Notes under the pieces: model-generated | What the model was told of the DNA's origin: nothing | Database searches by the model: none | Seen by the model: the letters and a program-made list of their open reading frames with translations, nothing else | Shown: in pieces, positions 19,389-28,617 of the stretch | Position numbering within the stretch: position 1 is the stretch's first letter | How the letters are laid out: every line of letters starts with the position of its first letter | Source: an uncultured Ectothiorhodospiraceae bacterium | GTDB lineage: Bacteria > Pseudomonadota > Gammaproteobacteria > S012-40 | Assembly (NCBI GenBank): GCA_945787125.1 | Contig: CALZHW010000012.1 | Location: forward strand, 1-44,258 | Length of the DNA stretch: 44,258 nt | Reading direction: 5' to 3' | Translations under genes and position numbers: made by a program

Positions 19389-19403
19389 CCAGCCGAGTTT
19401 TGC

Positions 19404-20066
19404 ATGCCAAATAATAATGCCCCTACCAAAATGGTCGATCGCTTTCGTGGTTATTTACCCGTCGTCGTTGATGTTGAAACTGGCGGATTTAATGCGTCAA
19501 CCGATGCCTTGCTGGAAGTTGCTGCTGTGCTCATTACTATGGATAAAGAGGGCCAGATCAAGCGCGGACGTACATTACACGCCAATATTGAACCCTTCGC
19601 TGGCGCCAACATTGAACAGGAAGCTATTCAGTTTAATGGTATTGATCCTCACCACCCTTTCCGTGAATCCAAATCCGAGCATGAAGCTCTGCAGGAAATG
19701 TTTCGTCCCATACGCCAGGCATTAAAAGAAAGTAGCTGCAAACGCGCTATCCTGGTTGGGCACAATGCTTTTTTTGATCTGGGTTTTCTCAACGCCGCCG
19801 TGGCTCGGTGTGGAATCAAACGCAATCCGTTTCATCCCTTCAGCACATTTGATACCGTCAGTTTAAGTGGTCTGGCGTATGGCCAAACTGTACTTGCGAG
19901 AGCCGCAAAAGCCGCGGGTATGGACTGGAATCAAAACGATGCGCATTCCGCCATTTATGACGCCGAACAAACCGCAGAATTATTTTGTAAGATCGTCAAT
20001 GCCTGGCATCAACATGTTCCCAATATGGTTCGCAAGATTGAACTCGAAGATCCTTCCCAAACCTGA
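19404..20066 (+). CDS. rnt: Ribonuclease T
   Basis: A 220-residue DEDDh 3'-5' exonuclease that trims tRNA CCA ends and matures the 3' ends of 5S, 23S and other stable RNAs. The active-site residues are visible: D23 and E25 in [10 protein letters not shown], an Asp in [16 protein letters not shown], and His/Asp in [16 protein letters not shown]. The length and the [17 protein letters not shown] segment are typical of RNase T. It is probably co-transcribed with pyrC. The spacer after it holds copy B of repeat family 1. Confidence 0.96.
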   Translation: MPNNNAPTKMVDRFRGYLPVVVDVETGGFNASTDALLEVAAVLITMDKEGQIKRGRTLHANIEPFAGANIEQEAIQFNGIDPHHPFRESKSEHEALQEMFRPIRQALKESSCKRAILVGHNAFFDLGFLNAAVARCGIKRNPFHPFSTFDTVSLSGLAYGQTVLARAAKAAGMDWNQNDAHSAIYDAEQTAELFCKIVNAWHQHVPNMVRKIELEDPSQT

Positions 20067-20175
20067 AATTCCTCATTTTTCTACAACCAGCTCGCATTTA
20101 CCGCGTTAATTCAAAGTGATGGTTTAACCCCACGTCTATCTGTGACAAAATCACGTAATTTACACTTTATAATCT

Positions 20176-20362
20176 ACAATCGGAGTTCAACGATTCTCCA
20201 TAACCAGCACTCGTAGTGGCAATGCCTTATCGAGAGTGTTGGCAGCATGGATGCTGCCTCCAAGCCTACAGGGAGGTATTTACGGCGTCTCTCGATAAGG
20301 CATTGCCGCTACGGGTGCTAGAAGGTGGCACTATGCAACAACTGAACTCCGATTGTGAGTTA
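20176..20362. repeat. Dispersed repeat family 1, copy B (most complete)
   Basis: The fullest copy. The ends are ACAATCGGAGTTCAA and TTGAACTCCGATTGT-type sequences in inverted orientation, with inner arms CGTAGTGGCAATGCCTTATC and its near complement. A central hairpin GGCAGCATGGATGCTGCC is perfectly self-complementary around GG. It occupies most of the 332-nt gap between rnt and the DUF211 gene; the downstream promoter must lie at its edge or inside it. Confidence 0.88.
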
Positions 20363-20398
20363 CAAAAATCAGCTGCCTCAAAAATTTAGGACAAATAA

Positions 20399-20683
20399 AT
20401 GATACTCACTAAAAGACTGGTATTGGATATATTGAAACCGCATCATCCTGACATTCTGGAATTTGCACGTACCATTGCTGCCCGAGGCGCAGGTTATCAA
20501 GTAAAAATAAAGGTGCTTGAGATAGATGAAAATACTGAAACTCTCGAAGTCATTATAGAAGGCAACAATATCGAATTTGAGCTGATCACGTCAAGCATCA
20601 AGGAAATGGGTGCCTCGCTGCACAGTATCGACGGGGTAGATGTCGTCAATATCAGCGACACAGAATCAGCAATACGCGATTAA
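20399..20683 (+). CDS. DUF211 family protein
   Basis: A 94-residue protein matching the DUF211 (COG1888) pattern: LVLDILKPHHPDILEFARTI, then IKVLEIDENTETLEVIIEG and a C-terminal SIKEMGASLHSIDGVDVV. The family is best known from archaea, has a ferredoxin-like fold, and is acidic. No enzymatic motif is seen. The ATG follows an AGGACAAATAA site. It is the first gene of a three-gene set: the VIT-like gene starts 5 nt after its stop and the Ca2+-ATPase follows. This context suggests a metal-sensing, -binding or regulatory role for the two transporters; that is inference. Confidence 0.85.
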   Translation: MILTKRLVLDILKPHHPDILEFARTIAARGAGYQVKIKVLEIDENTETLEVIIEGNNIEFELITSSIKEMGASLHSIDGVDVVNISDTESAIRD

Positions 20684-20688
20684 CGTTT

Positions 20689-21267
20689 ATGGGATTCTTA
20701 TCTCAATTCCGCCAACTCATTAACATCAGTCGCTCGCACACTATTGCGCGACGTTACCTGGTTGTCAATGGGTTTGATGGCGCACTAACCACTCTGGGTT
20801 TATTAATCGGCTTTTATTTTAATAACGTCACTGACTTAAAGGTCAGCATCACTGCCTGCCTGGGTGCAGCAATTGCTCTGGGCATGAGCGGCTTTAGTAG
20901 CGCCTATGTGAGTGAAGCCGCAGAACGTCGGCAAGAATATGAAAAATTACAAGATGCTATGGTGACGGATATGAGCGGCTCAACTCATGAAAAAGCGCGC
21001 CGTTGGGTTCCATTGATCATTGCCGCTGTAAATGGTCTATCCCCCATGCTTATATCATTAATAATCATTGTGCCGCTTTGGCTGACTCAAAATGGCTACC
21101 CCATACCACTCGGAGCAATTGAAACTGCCATTGGCCTAGCCTTCGGTATAATTTTTTTACTCGGCGTTTTTTTAAGTAATGTCAGCGGTCGTTTTTGGCT
21201 GATCTCCGGTTTGCAAACGTTGGCGATAGCTCTGTTAACATCATTTTTTATTTATCTAGTGGTGTAA
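20689..21267 (+). CDS. VIT1/CCC1-like membrane transporter (TIGR00267-type)
   Basis: A 192-residue inner-membrane protein with about five transmembrane segments. The N-terminal stretch ISRSHTIARRYLVVNGFDGALTTLGLLIG is the hallmark of this VIT1/CCC1-like family. It is followed by a Gly/Ala-rich helix (LGAAIALGMSGFSSAYVSEAAERR) and three further hydrophobic helices. Relatives transport divalent cations such as Fe2+ and Mn2+, but the substrate of this subgroup is not established. It lacks a strong Shine-Dalgarno and starts 5 nt after the DUF211 stop, so translational coupling is likely. Its stop is 3 nt from the ATPase start. Confidence 0.82.
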   Translation: MGFLSQFRQLINISRSHTIARRYLVVNGFDGALTTLGLLIGFYFNNVTDLKVSITACLGAAIALGMSGFSSAYVSEAAERRQEYEKLQDAMVTDMSGSTHEKARRWVPLIIAAVNGLSPMLISLIIIVPLWLTQNGYPIPLGAIETAIGLAFGIIFLLGVFLSNVSGRFWLISGLQTLAIALLTSFFIYLVV

Positions 21268-21270
21268 TCA

Positions 21271-23919
21271 ATGAACCGTGAATTTAACTCACTCTGGCAC
21301 ACGCTCAAGATAAATGATGTCGTAAAACGTCTGGCAAGTAATGTTGACATAGGCTTAAGCCACGAAGAAGCCCAGCAACGCTTAGTTCAAACAGGCTATA
21401 ACGAATTAAGCGAAGGTCGCAAACGTTCACCATGGAAGATATTTGCCCAGCAATTTACCGACTTCATGATTCTTGTTTTGATCGCCGCCGCCGTCATTTC
21501 AGGCTTGGTTGGTGCCCCGGTGGATGCCCTCGCGATTGTCATAATTGTAGTGTTAAATGCCATTATTGGTGCTGTACAACAATATCGAGCTGAAGATGCC
21601 ATCGCTGCGCTAAAAAATATGGCCACGCCGGAATGCCGCGTGCTGCGCGCTGGCGATGAACAAAGCATTTCTGCGCGTGAGTTAGTCACGGGTGACATCA
21701 TTTCTTTCGAAGCAGGCAACGTGATTCCGGCTGACATGCGAATTATCCAAGCCAATGGATTGGAAATTGACGAAGCCTCCCTAACCGGTGAATCACTTGC
21801 GGTAAGCAAAAACAGCGATGTACTTTTCAACGCTGAAACTGTGCTAGCCGAGCGCAACAACATGGCTTACAAAAATACTCAGGTGACACGAGGTCGAGCG
21901 ATTGGCATTGTGATTTCAACAGGCATGCAAACTGAGATGGGCCAAATTGCAACGTTACTCAGTGAACAAAAAACGCAAAAAACCCCACTGCAACAACGAT
22001 TAACCGTGTTTGGCAAACGTTTGGCACTGAGTATTCTGGCAATTTGTTTATTGATTTTTATCGCTGGCCTGTTACGCGATGAGCCCGCTTTATTGATGTT
22101 TCTTACCGCTGTCAGTTTGGCCGTTGCTGCTATCCCAGAAGCATTACCTGCCGTCATTACCGTATCGCTTGCCATTGGTGCCCGCAAGATGAGCCGCCTA
22201 AATGCTTTGGTCCGCAATCTACCCGCGGTAGAAACGCTTGGCTCTGTGACCTATATCTGTTCCGACAAAACCGGCACATTAACCCAAAACAAAATGCAAC
22301 TGGAAAAATTCATTATTGAACAGCAGATTTATTATGAAATCCCCGAATCATTGAAACAGCAAAAAATTGGCTTGCTGATAGGCCAGGCATTGGCGCTAAA
22401 CAATGACATAAACATCACCCATCATGCAGAAGTCATTGGCGAACCCACCGAGTTAGCACTCTACAACGCGGCAAGCCAAAATGGCTTTGATAAAACCGTG
22501 CTTGAGCAACAATACCCGCGTCTCGCTGAGCTGCCCTTCGATTCAGAACGCAAATGCATGACAACCTTACATCAAACCGATGATGGTGTTATTGCCTTCG
22601 TCAAAGGTGCTCCAGAAACCTTGCTACCTGCTTGTCAGCAACAACTTACCCATAATGGTGAGCAAGCCATAGCGCAAGACGAACACTTGCAGCAGGCAGA
22701 CCAAATGGCCGCGCAAGGTTACCGAGTAATAGCCCTGGCATATCGACACTTTCCTGCACTGCCTTCTGCAATTGAGTCCAGCAATATTGAATCTCAGCTG
22801 ATTTTTCTGGGCTTGGTCGCCTTACTCGATCCGCCACGAGAAGAAGCCAAAGCGGCAGTGCAAGAATGTCTTGCCGCAGGAATTACCCCAGTCATGATTA
22901 CGGGCGACCATCCTGGAACAGCATTGGCCATTACCCAACGGATAGGCTTAGCTAATCAAAATGCCACTATCAATGATGCTGTAATTACGGGTGAAGAACT
23001 AACACGAATGTCTTTGACCGAGTTAGAGCAGCAGGTCGAAAAAATCCACATCTACGCACGAGTTAATCCACAACAAAAAACCAAAATCGTCAAGGCACTG
23101 CAGAATAAAGGACAATTCGTCGCCATGACGGGTGACGGGGTGAATGATGCACCGGCGTTAAAAAGCTCAGACATTGGTATCGCTATGGGTCTTAAAGGCA
23201 CTGACGTCGCACGTGAAGCAGCAGATATGGTATTACTGGATGACAACTTTGCCACTATTGTTGCGGCGGTACGTGAAGGCCGACGTATTTTTGATAATAT
23301 TCGCAAATTTATCAAATACACCATGACGAGTAATACCGGAGAAATACTGACTTTATTTTTGGCACCTTTTCTTGGTCTGCCGATCCCCTTGTTACCGATT
23401 CACATCCTCTGGATTAATCTGGTTACCGATGGTTTACCGGGACTCGCCTTGTCACTTGAAAAAGCGGAGCACGGCATCATGCAGCGCCCTCCCCGCCCAC
23501 CTAATGAAAGTATATTCTCCGGGGGTATGTGGCAGCATATGTTGTGGGTAGGATTGTTGATAGCCAGTCTTTCGCTCTTCTCTCAGGCCTGGGCGTTACA
23601 AAACAGCTCGGACAATTGGCAAACCATCGTATTTACCGTGCTAACGTTCTCTCAATTGGTTAATGCTTTAGTCATTCGCTCAGAAACTGAATCTCTATTT
23701 CGACTTGGGCTGCTCAGTAATAAACCCTTGCTGGGCACCGTTTTACTCACGGTATTGCTCCAGTTAGCGATTATTTATGTTCCCTTTCTAAATGGTATTT
23801 TTAAAACAACGCCACTGCCCTGGCAGGAACTGCTGATGTGTTTTGCTTTGCCAGTGGTTATTTTAATCGCGGTGGAGCTTGAAAAGTGCTACAAACGTAA
23901 AAATCCATCTCAAACTTAA
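21271..23919 (+). CDS. P-type (P2A) Ca2+-transporting ATPase
   Basis: An 882-residue cation pump of the SERCA-like P2A class. The actuator TGES motif is near residue 172 (LTGESLAV). The phosphorylated Asp is in CSDKTGTLTQNKM (~330), and the hinge motif is MTGDGVNDAPALK (~619). Membrane residues that bind Ca2+ in SERCA are kept: Glu in IPEALPAV (M4), Asn/Glu in SNTGEILTLF (M5) and Asn/Thr/Asp in INLVTDGLPG (M6). Together these support Ca2+ rather than heavy-metal transport; Mn2+ is an alternative. There is no N-terminal heavy-metal-binding domain. It is the last gene of the DUF211/VIT/ATPase operon, with spacings of 5 and 3 nt. Confidence 0.93.
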   Translation: MNREFNSLWHTLKINDVVKRLASNVDIGLSHEEAQQRLVQTGYNELSEGRKRSPWKIFAQQFTDFMILVLIAAAVISGLVGAPVDALAIVIIVVLNAIIGAVQQYRAEDAIAALKNMATPECRVLRAGDEQSISARELVTGDIISFEAGNVIPADMRIIQANGLEIDEASLTGESLAVSKNSDVLFNAETVLAERNNMAYKNTQVTRGRAIGIVISTGMQTEMGQIATLLSEQKTQKTPLQQRLTVFGKRLALSILAICLLIFIAGLLRDEPALLMFLTAVSLAVAAIPEALPAVITVSLAIGARKMSRLNALVRNLPAVETLGSVTYICSDKTGTLTQNKMQLEKFIIEQQIYYEIPESLKQQKIGLLIGQALALNNDINITHHAEVIGEPTELALYNAASQNGFDKTVLEQQYPRLAELPFDSERKCMTTLHQTDDGVIAFVKGAPETLLPACQQQLTHNGEQAIAQDEHLQQADQMAAQGYRVIALAYRHFPALPSAIESSNIESQLIFLGLVALLDPPREEAKAAVQECLAAGITPVMITGDHPGTALAITQRIGLANQNATINDAVITGEELTRMSLTELEQQVEKIHIYARVNPQQKTKIVKALQNKGQFVAMTGDGVNDAPALKSSDIGIAMGLKGTDVAREAADMVLLDDNFATIVAAVREGRRIFDNIRKFIKYTMTSNTGEILTLFLAPFLGLPIPLLPIHILWINLVTDGLPGLALSLEKAEHGIMQRPPRPPNESIFSGGMWQHMLWVGLLIASLSLFSQAWALQNSSDNWQTIVFTVLTFSQLVNALVIRSETESLFRLGLLSNKPLLGTVLLTVLLQLAIIYVPFLNGIFKTTPLPWQELLMCFALPVVILIAVELEKCYKRKNPSQT

Positions 23920-24090
23920 ACACAAACTCAGTGAATCAGTTCCTATAATTCATATGTTTAATTACGAATGCTAGTCAAATAAATCTCGGGCAATATTCAT
24001 TCGCTTTTTATACCATTGTTCGTTAAAGTTAGGGGCTGAACGTTTGGCTCCTAGCCCTGTCAATCCATAGTCATAGCTTAAGGGAACACC

Positions 24091-24828
24091 ATGAACAAAT
24101 ATTACTCACTTTTGCTTGCGTCATCGTTGATCGCAGCACAGCCGACATTTGCTGATTTAACCGTGACAACTATTGACGAATCTGGCAATCAATCAGTAAT
24201 AGAACTCAGCAACGAGTGGGGGAAAATTATTGATCAAGCAGAGCCTAATCAATATATGATGATCAATCTGAAAAACAATGACTTTTATCTCATCGATAAA
24301 AACGAAAAAATGATTTTGAATATTGGTGAAATCGATAGCTTACCGTCAATGAGCCCTCATTCTGACCAAATGCAACAAGCCAAACCCAAGATTGATATTG
24401 TTAAAGTGGGTGCTGGCTCAAAAATCGCGGGTTACCAAACAACACATTATAAACTTACATTAAACGGTGAAATTTGCTCGGAACATTTTATTTCGAAAGA
24501 GGTGTTAAAACACCCAGAAATTAAAGCCTTCTCACTCAGTATGAAGCAGCAAGTAAATTCTAGCCCCGACATGTCCATGGCATTCAGCCAAAACCCGTGT
24601 GAGATGGCTGAAAATTATTTCGATAAACACGTATTTGATTATGGCGTACCTCTTTTATCAAAAAATATCAATGGCCAGGAAACATTCAAAATCACGGAAA
24701 TTAAAACTAACGTCACATTTCCCGCTGATGAATTTCAATTTCCAAAAAATTATGAGACGTTAACACAAGCCGAATTAATGCAGCGTGAAATGCGCCGATC
24801 AATGCCATCTAATAACAAGGTTCCTTGA
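24091..24828 (+). CDS. Secreted protein of unknown function, DUF4412-like
   Basis: A 245-residue protein with a clear signal peptide (LLLASSLIAAQPTFA-D). The mature part begins with a short beta-rich segment (MINLKNNDFYLIDKNEKMIL). Around the centre it has GAGSKIAGYQTTHYKLTLNGEICSEHFISKE, a layout resembling DUF4412-type periplasmic proteins in which a small protein reports a marker modified by an IAGY-x-T strand. Two further segments carry single Cys residues (C at EICSEH and QNPCEM), which could form a disulfide. It starts after AAGGGAACACC-ATG. No partner gene is tightly linked. The function is unknown. Confidence 0.75.
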   Translation: MNKYYSLLLASSLIAAQPTFADLTVTTIDESGNQSVIELSNEWGKIIDQAEPNQYMMINLKNNDFYLIDKNEKMILNIGEIDSLPSMSPHSDQMQQAKPKIDIVKVGAGSKIAGYQTTHYKLTLNGEICSEHFISKEVLKHPEIKAFSLSMKQQVNSSPDMSMAFSQNPCEMAENYFDKHVFDYGVPLLSKNINGQETFKITEIKTNVTFPADEFQFPKNYETLTQAELMQREMRRSMPSNNKVP

Positions 24829-24923
24829 ATAATAATCACCCTGGCAGCATGAATTTTGACGCACCTTAAACAGATACAGAACGATCAGCCTTTAATTTTT
24901 ACTCAATTAAAAATAACAGCGAC

Positions 24924-25790
24924 ATGACACCACAAGAATATTGCCAAAAAAAAGCCGCCCAAAGTGGCTCCAGCTTTTATTATAGTTTTCGTTTTTTACC
25001 AGAGACTCAGCGTGAAGCCATCATCGCATTATATGCATTTTGCCGTGAAGTCGATGATGTTGTTGATGAGATCAGTGATAAATCCATCGCCATTACAAAA
25101 TTACAATGGTGGCGAGAAGAAATACAACGACTCTTCCACGAGATCCCAAACCACCCCGTCACCAAGGCGCTGAAAATACATCTGCAGCAATTTAATCTCG
25201 CCGAAGAACACTTCTATGAGATAATTGATGGCATGGCGATGGATCTGCAATATGACGCCTATCCAACATTTAAAGAATTGCAATTGTATTGCTATCGCGT
25301 TGCCAGTGTCGTTGGTTTAATGTCAGTAGAGATTTTTGGTTATCAAGACCGGCAAACCTTAAAGTATGCGCATGACTTGGGTATGGCATTTCAACTCACC
25401 AATATACTACGTGATGTGCACGAAGATGCCGCTCGCGGCAGGATTTACATTCCCCAGGATGAGCTGCAACAATTTGAGATCAAACCCGGTGATTTGTTAC
25501 AACAAAAGACGACAGAAAACAGTATTCGATTATTCCAGTTTCAAAAACAACGCGCTGAAGAGTATTATAAAAAAGCTTTTGAGAATTTACCCGAAACGGA
25601 TCGATTTTCGCAACGTAGTGGTGTCATCATGGCCGCAATATACCGCGCAACGTTAGAAGAAATTGAAAACGATGGATTCAAAGTTTTAGAGCACCGTGTT
25701 AGATTAACACCGATTCGAAAATTATGGATCGCCTGGAAAACGGCGAGGCAAGAAAACAAACGTTTTCGGAAGTTGCAGGCAGAAAGTTAG
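24924..25790 (+). CDS. hpnD: Presqualene diphosphate synthase
   Basis: A 288-residue trans-isoprenyl synthase of the squalene/phytoene synthase family. The first Asp-rich motif is REVDDVVDE (~41-49), and the second is NILRDVHEDAARGRIYIP (~160-177). The N-terminus MTPQEYCQKKAAQSGSSFYY matches HpnD, which condenses two farnesyl diphosphates to presqualene diphosphate in the HpnCDE route to squalene, feeding hopanoids or sterols. HpnC and the FAD enzyme HpnE are not in this window. Phytoene synthase is the main alternative, but the N-terminal sequence favours HpnD. The stop codon directly abuts a family 1 repeat fragment. Confidence 0.88.
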   Translation: MTPQEYCQKKAAQSGSSFYYSFRFLPETQREAIIALYAFCREVDDVVDEISDKSIAITKLQWWREEIQRLFHEIPNHPVTKALKIHLQQFNLAEEHFYEIIDGMAMDLQYDAYPTFKELQLYCYRVASVVGLMSVEIFGYQDRQTLKYAHDLGMAFQLTNILRDVHEDAARGRIYIPQDELQQFEIKPGDLLQQKTTENSIRLFQFQKQRAEEYYKKAFENLPETDRFSQRSGVIMAAIYRATLEEIENDGFKVLEHRVRLTPIRKLWIAWKTARQENKRFRKLQAES

Positions 25791-25808
25791 AACTCCGATT
25801 GTGAGAAT
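25791..25808 (+). repeat. Family 1 right-end fragment
   Basis: AACTCCGATTGTGAG matches the right terminus of family 1 and begins at the base after the hpnD stop codon. No core is attached. Confidence 0.6.
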
Positions 25809-25848
25809 AACTTAATAACCTAAAATTTAAACATCAGAGAACCACGAA

Positions 25849-26487
25849 ATGAATGAAGTTGAAAAATACGATGAATTAAGAAAAATTACATTGGAACTCA
25901 ATAGTAATTTATTTAGAGTTCTTACCGCTGATGAGGTCAAAATAGCTGCTAGGTCAGTTGGATTTTTGAAAAAGAATAGGCCAATGGTCAGTAGTGACGA
26001 AGAGATGGGTAGATTTGCAGATTTCGCGATACATGATTTTATCAATTACAATCAAAAAAATACGGTTGAACGATATTTGGAGAATAATAGAGAAAGTATT
26101 TCCCTCGATGAAGAAAAAATTATCAATTCATTACTACTGACTGAACCATCGTTGTACAAAATAACCAAAGTCGAAGGAAAAACCTCATCGGTATGGTTAG
26201 TCGATGTTTTCAATGATGGTCTAGAAATAAGAATTATAGACAAAGGATTTAGCCGTTCACCTGTCATAGTTGGATTTTTGATTTACACCCGGATTATTTC
26301 TGTAGACAATATTTCTATGACATCTGGCGCACCGATGTTATTTGAAAGCAACCACCAAGAAACGCTACTAACGAAAAGTCGACAACTTATTAAAAATAAC
26401 CCAATAGGCAATGAGAAAACAAAGAAAACTGCTGCATTTTTTATGCTGTATAAAAAGCTTGGTTATCAGAATCTTGCATATACATAA
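25849..26487 (+). CDS. Hypothetical protein (212 residues)
   Basis: Not recognised. It is a soluble, mixed-charge protein without signal peptide or membrane segment. The N-terminal third is helical (EKYDELRKITLELNSN; TADEVKIAARSVGFLKK; MGRFADFAIHDFI). The middle has short beta-strand-like stretches (SSVWLVDVFNDGLEIRIIDKGF; VIVGFLIYTRIISV). The pattern of an N-terminal helical region followed by an all-beta part is compatible with a small nucleic-acid or partner-binding protein, but no family is claimed. Sampled lines are very AT-rich (about one third GC). It sits between hpnD and the convergent MtrB gene and is preceded by a repeat fragment, consistent with an accessory insertion. Confidence 0.65.
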   Translation: MNEVEKYDELRKITLELNSNLFRVLTADEVKIAARSVGFLKKNRPMVSSDEEMGRFADFAIHDFINYNQKNTVERYLENNRESISLDEEKIINSLLLTEPSLYKITKVEGKTSSVWLVDVFNDGLEIRIIDKGFSRSPVIVGFLIYTRIISVDNISMTSGAPMLFESNHQETLLTKSRQLIKNNPIGNEKTKKTAAFFMLYKKLGYQNLAYT

Positions 26488-26500
26488 AGAACACGTAAGG

Positions 26501-26512
26501 AACGTGCACGTT
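26501..26512. other. 12-bp perfect palindrome between convergent genes
   Basis: AACGTGCACGTT is perfectly self-complementary and lies in the 27-nt gap between the stop codons of the hypothetical gene (+) and the MtrB-like gene (-). It could help end both transcripts, but there is no T-run. Confidence 0.4.
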
Positions 26513-26514
26513 GC

Positions 26515-28608
26515 TTAAAAGCGATAGGCGACGGATGCTGCAACAAAGTGCGCTGTGTAGGAATAACTTTCGCTTCCCAAATTCACTAACGATGAGTTTA
26601 CATCATACGTTAATTCATCAACATGCCAATCTGATTCGTCATAAATCTCCATGTAATAAGAGGCTTTAACCGTTAACGATTCGCTATACCGATAACGTGA
26701 GAATAGCTCGATGCTGTGTCGGTCCGATTCCAACTTGGGCACATCGGTGGTTGAGCTTGCGCCAGAAGATTTATTTTCTCCGGTAGAAATTGCCCAGGTA
26801 TAATCAATCCCCAAATCCAGCTTGTCGATGACCTCGTCCCAGTTTGCACCAATTCCCAGCACGGTAAAATTATCAACTGATTCTATTTTCCAGTTGGATG
26901 GCTCGGCACCCAGTGTATCGGACTTGATTCTTTCCTGACTTAAGAAGGCGTGTATTGACACATTTTCGCTTAACATAGTTGAAACGTCTAAACCGTAAGT
27001 GAAATCCTTGGCTTCGGCCAAACCAATTTTTGATTCAGTATAATCGTCAGCGGCATAGTTTAGATAAAAATCCAAATAAATATCACGTAAACCGGAATAA
27101 CCAAGGTTGGCGCCGAGTTGATATCTTTTGCGATCAGCCAGGTTGTATTTACGCATCAATGGATTTTGCGGAGATTCGATTGTGCTTAGAACTCTGTAAT
27201 CAGAGCCTGTGCGTTGCTCGTGACTTAGTTTTAGATTCATGTTTAACGTTTTGGATATGTTGATATAATTTTTATACCAATAATTATGATTTTTAGTCTT
27301 GGCGACTTCAGAATAAGTCCGTGATTGTTGGCGATATTCATAACCCGCATTGATTTTATAACGATTGGAAATACGATAATCCAGTGATGTATTAGCACCG
27401 TATTTACGGTAACCATAAGGCAAATTAGTTCGCGATTGCGTATTGTTAGAGGTGTCCAGAATAACGTAGTCATAGCGGTCACTGGGTGTTTTATTATCTT
27501 TACGATCCAGATAAAGATTGGCGTGCAAAACCAGGTTTTTCTTGATATCTATCGTGCCTCTCACATTTCCTTGCAAGGTATTTACCTGCCCATCCAAAGA
27601 GCTGCGCGGTAACGCAGGATTGGTTAAAGCTGAGTTTACCGTGTAATCTATAAAATCCTGATCTTGTAACATGCGCCCGGCGGCTATCTGACCTTTGAGT
27701 TTTAACCATTTAACCGGCCGCAATGCGCCGATCGCGTATAACTGATGGAATTGATTGTCTGGCGCCAAGGCGATTCGACCTTTATCGGTATCAACGGCTG
27801 AAGATGACGTATGGGGATTCTCCCAAGTCAAAGCGTCATTGGCATTTTTAAAAAACGAGCCCTTGTAACCTGCTTCAATTTGCAAAAACGTCGATTGATA
27901 CCCAAGACCCAGTTTGAGCAATTGCGTTGTTTGATCAATAGGTACCGGTAACATAACCGAGCGGGCACCGGCAAAACTGGGATAAACCGCCGCGCCCTGG
28001 TTTTTTAATCCAGTTTTATTCTCGATATTATAATCTAGGATAGCTTGCCATTTTGTGGTAATCACTTTATTCATACCGAGCGCAAAGCGCATCCTATCTT
28101 GTTCAATGTCGGTTGTCGCATTGCCGGTAGCCAGGCCCAAATCGGTAGAGTCGATGTCCGAAAACGGCGTCCTTAAATCATTAAATTGATAGCGGGATAG
28201 TTGATCATAGTTGAGATCAATTTCATAGTTACCATATTCACCGGTCGTCAGAGAAACCTCTCTTGAGGCATCGCCTAGATGGCGGGTCCAGAGAGTTAAG
28301 AATCTACCTTCATCGGATATCGCACTATAAGAACCATCTATTAACGGTATGATTGGATTGCCTGCTCTGCCATTGTATTCGTTGGCTTTCGCTTTATCAC
28401 TGCTATTGAAAGCAAGTCCGGCTTCAAGGGTTTTTTCCGCTTCATCCGGTTCCGGGCAGAATTTACAGGAATACTTTGCCCTGTCCGGCAACGGCTGGGT
28501 AAAAATATCCGCTTGCGAGGCAAAGCTACTGTTTGTATGCATGTATGCAACAAACGGTAACATCAATCCTATCAATAATTTTGTGTGAGACAATTTAGTG
28601 TGAAACAT
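26515..28608 (-). CDS. MtrB/PioB-type outer-membrane porin of an electron conduit
   Basis: A 697-residue outer-membrane beta-barrel expected to sheathe the decaheme cytochrome encoded just upstream. A signal-like N-terminus ends near SSFAS. A CxxC pair (C48, C51; YSCKFCPEPDE) follows, as is usual in MtrB/PioB proteins. The remainder alternates Tyr/Asn/Asp-rich amphipathic strands and ends VAASVAYRF, with a C-terminal Phe typical of barrels. The length is in the MtrB range (about 700). It is the last gene of the operon, 9 nt after the decaheme gene, and convergent to the next gene. The gene is called MtrB-like on CxxC, barrel pattern and neighbourhood; direction of electron flow is not defined by sequence. 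Confidence 0.9.
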   Translation of the reverse strand: MFHTKLSHTKLLIGLMLPFVAYMHTNSSFASQADIFTQPLPDRAKYSCKFCPEPDEAEKTLEAGLAFNSSDKAKANEYNGRAGNPIIPLIDGSYSAISDEGRFLTLWTRHLGDASREVSLTTGEYGNYEIDLNYDQLSRYQFNDLRTPFSDIDSTDLGLATGNATTDIEQDRMRFALGMNKVITTKWQAILDYNIENKTGLKNQGAAVYPSFAGARSVMLPVPIDQTTQLLKLGLGYQSTFLQIEAGYKGSFFKNANDALTWENPHTSSSAVDTDKGRIALAPDNQFHQLYAIGALRPVKWLKLKGQIAAGRMLQDQDFIDYTVNSALTNPALPRSSLDGQVNTLQGNVRGTIDIKKNLVLHANLYLDRKDNKTPSDRYDYVILDTSNNTQSRTNLPYGYRKYGANTSLDYRISNRYKINAGYEYRQQSRTYSEVAKTKNHNYWYKNYINISKTLNMNLKLSHEQRTGSDYRVLSTIESPQNPLMRKYNLADRKRYQLGANLGYSGLRDIYLDFYLNYAADDYTESKIGLAEAKDFTYGLDVSTMLSENVSIHAFLSQERIKSDTLGAEPSNWKIESVDNFTVLGIGANWDEVIDKLDLGIDYTWAISTGENKSSGASSTTDVPKLESDRHSIELFSRYRYSESLTVKASYYMEIYDESDWHVDELTYDVNSSLVNLGSESYSYTAHFVAASVAYRF

Positions 28609-28617
28609 TGTGCTACC

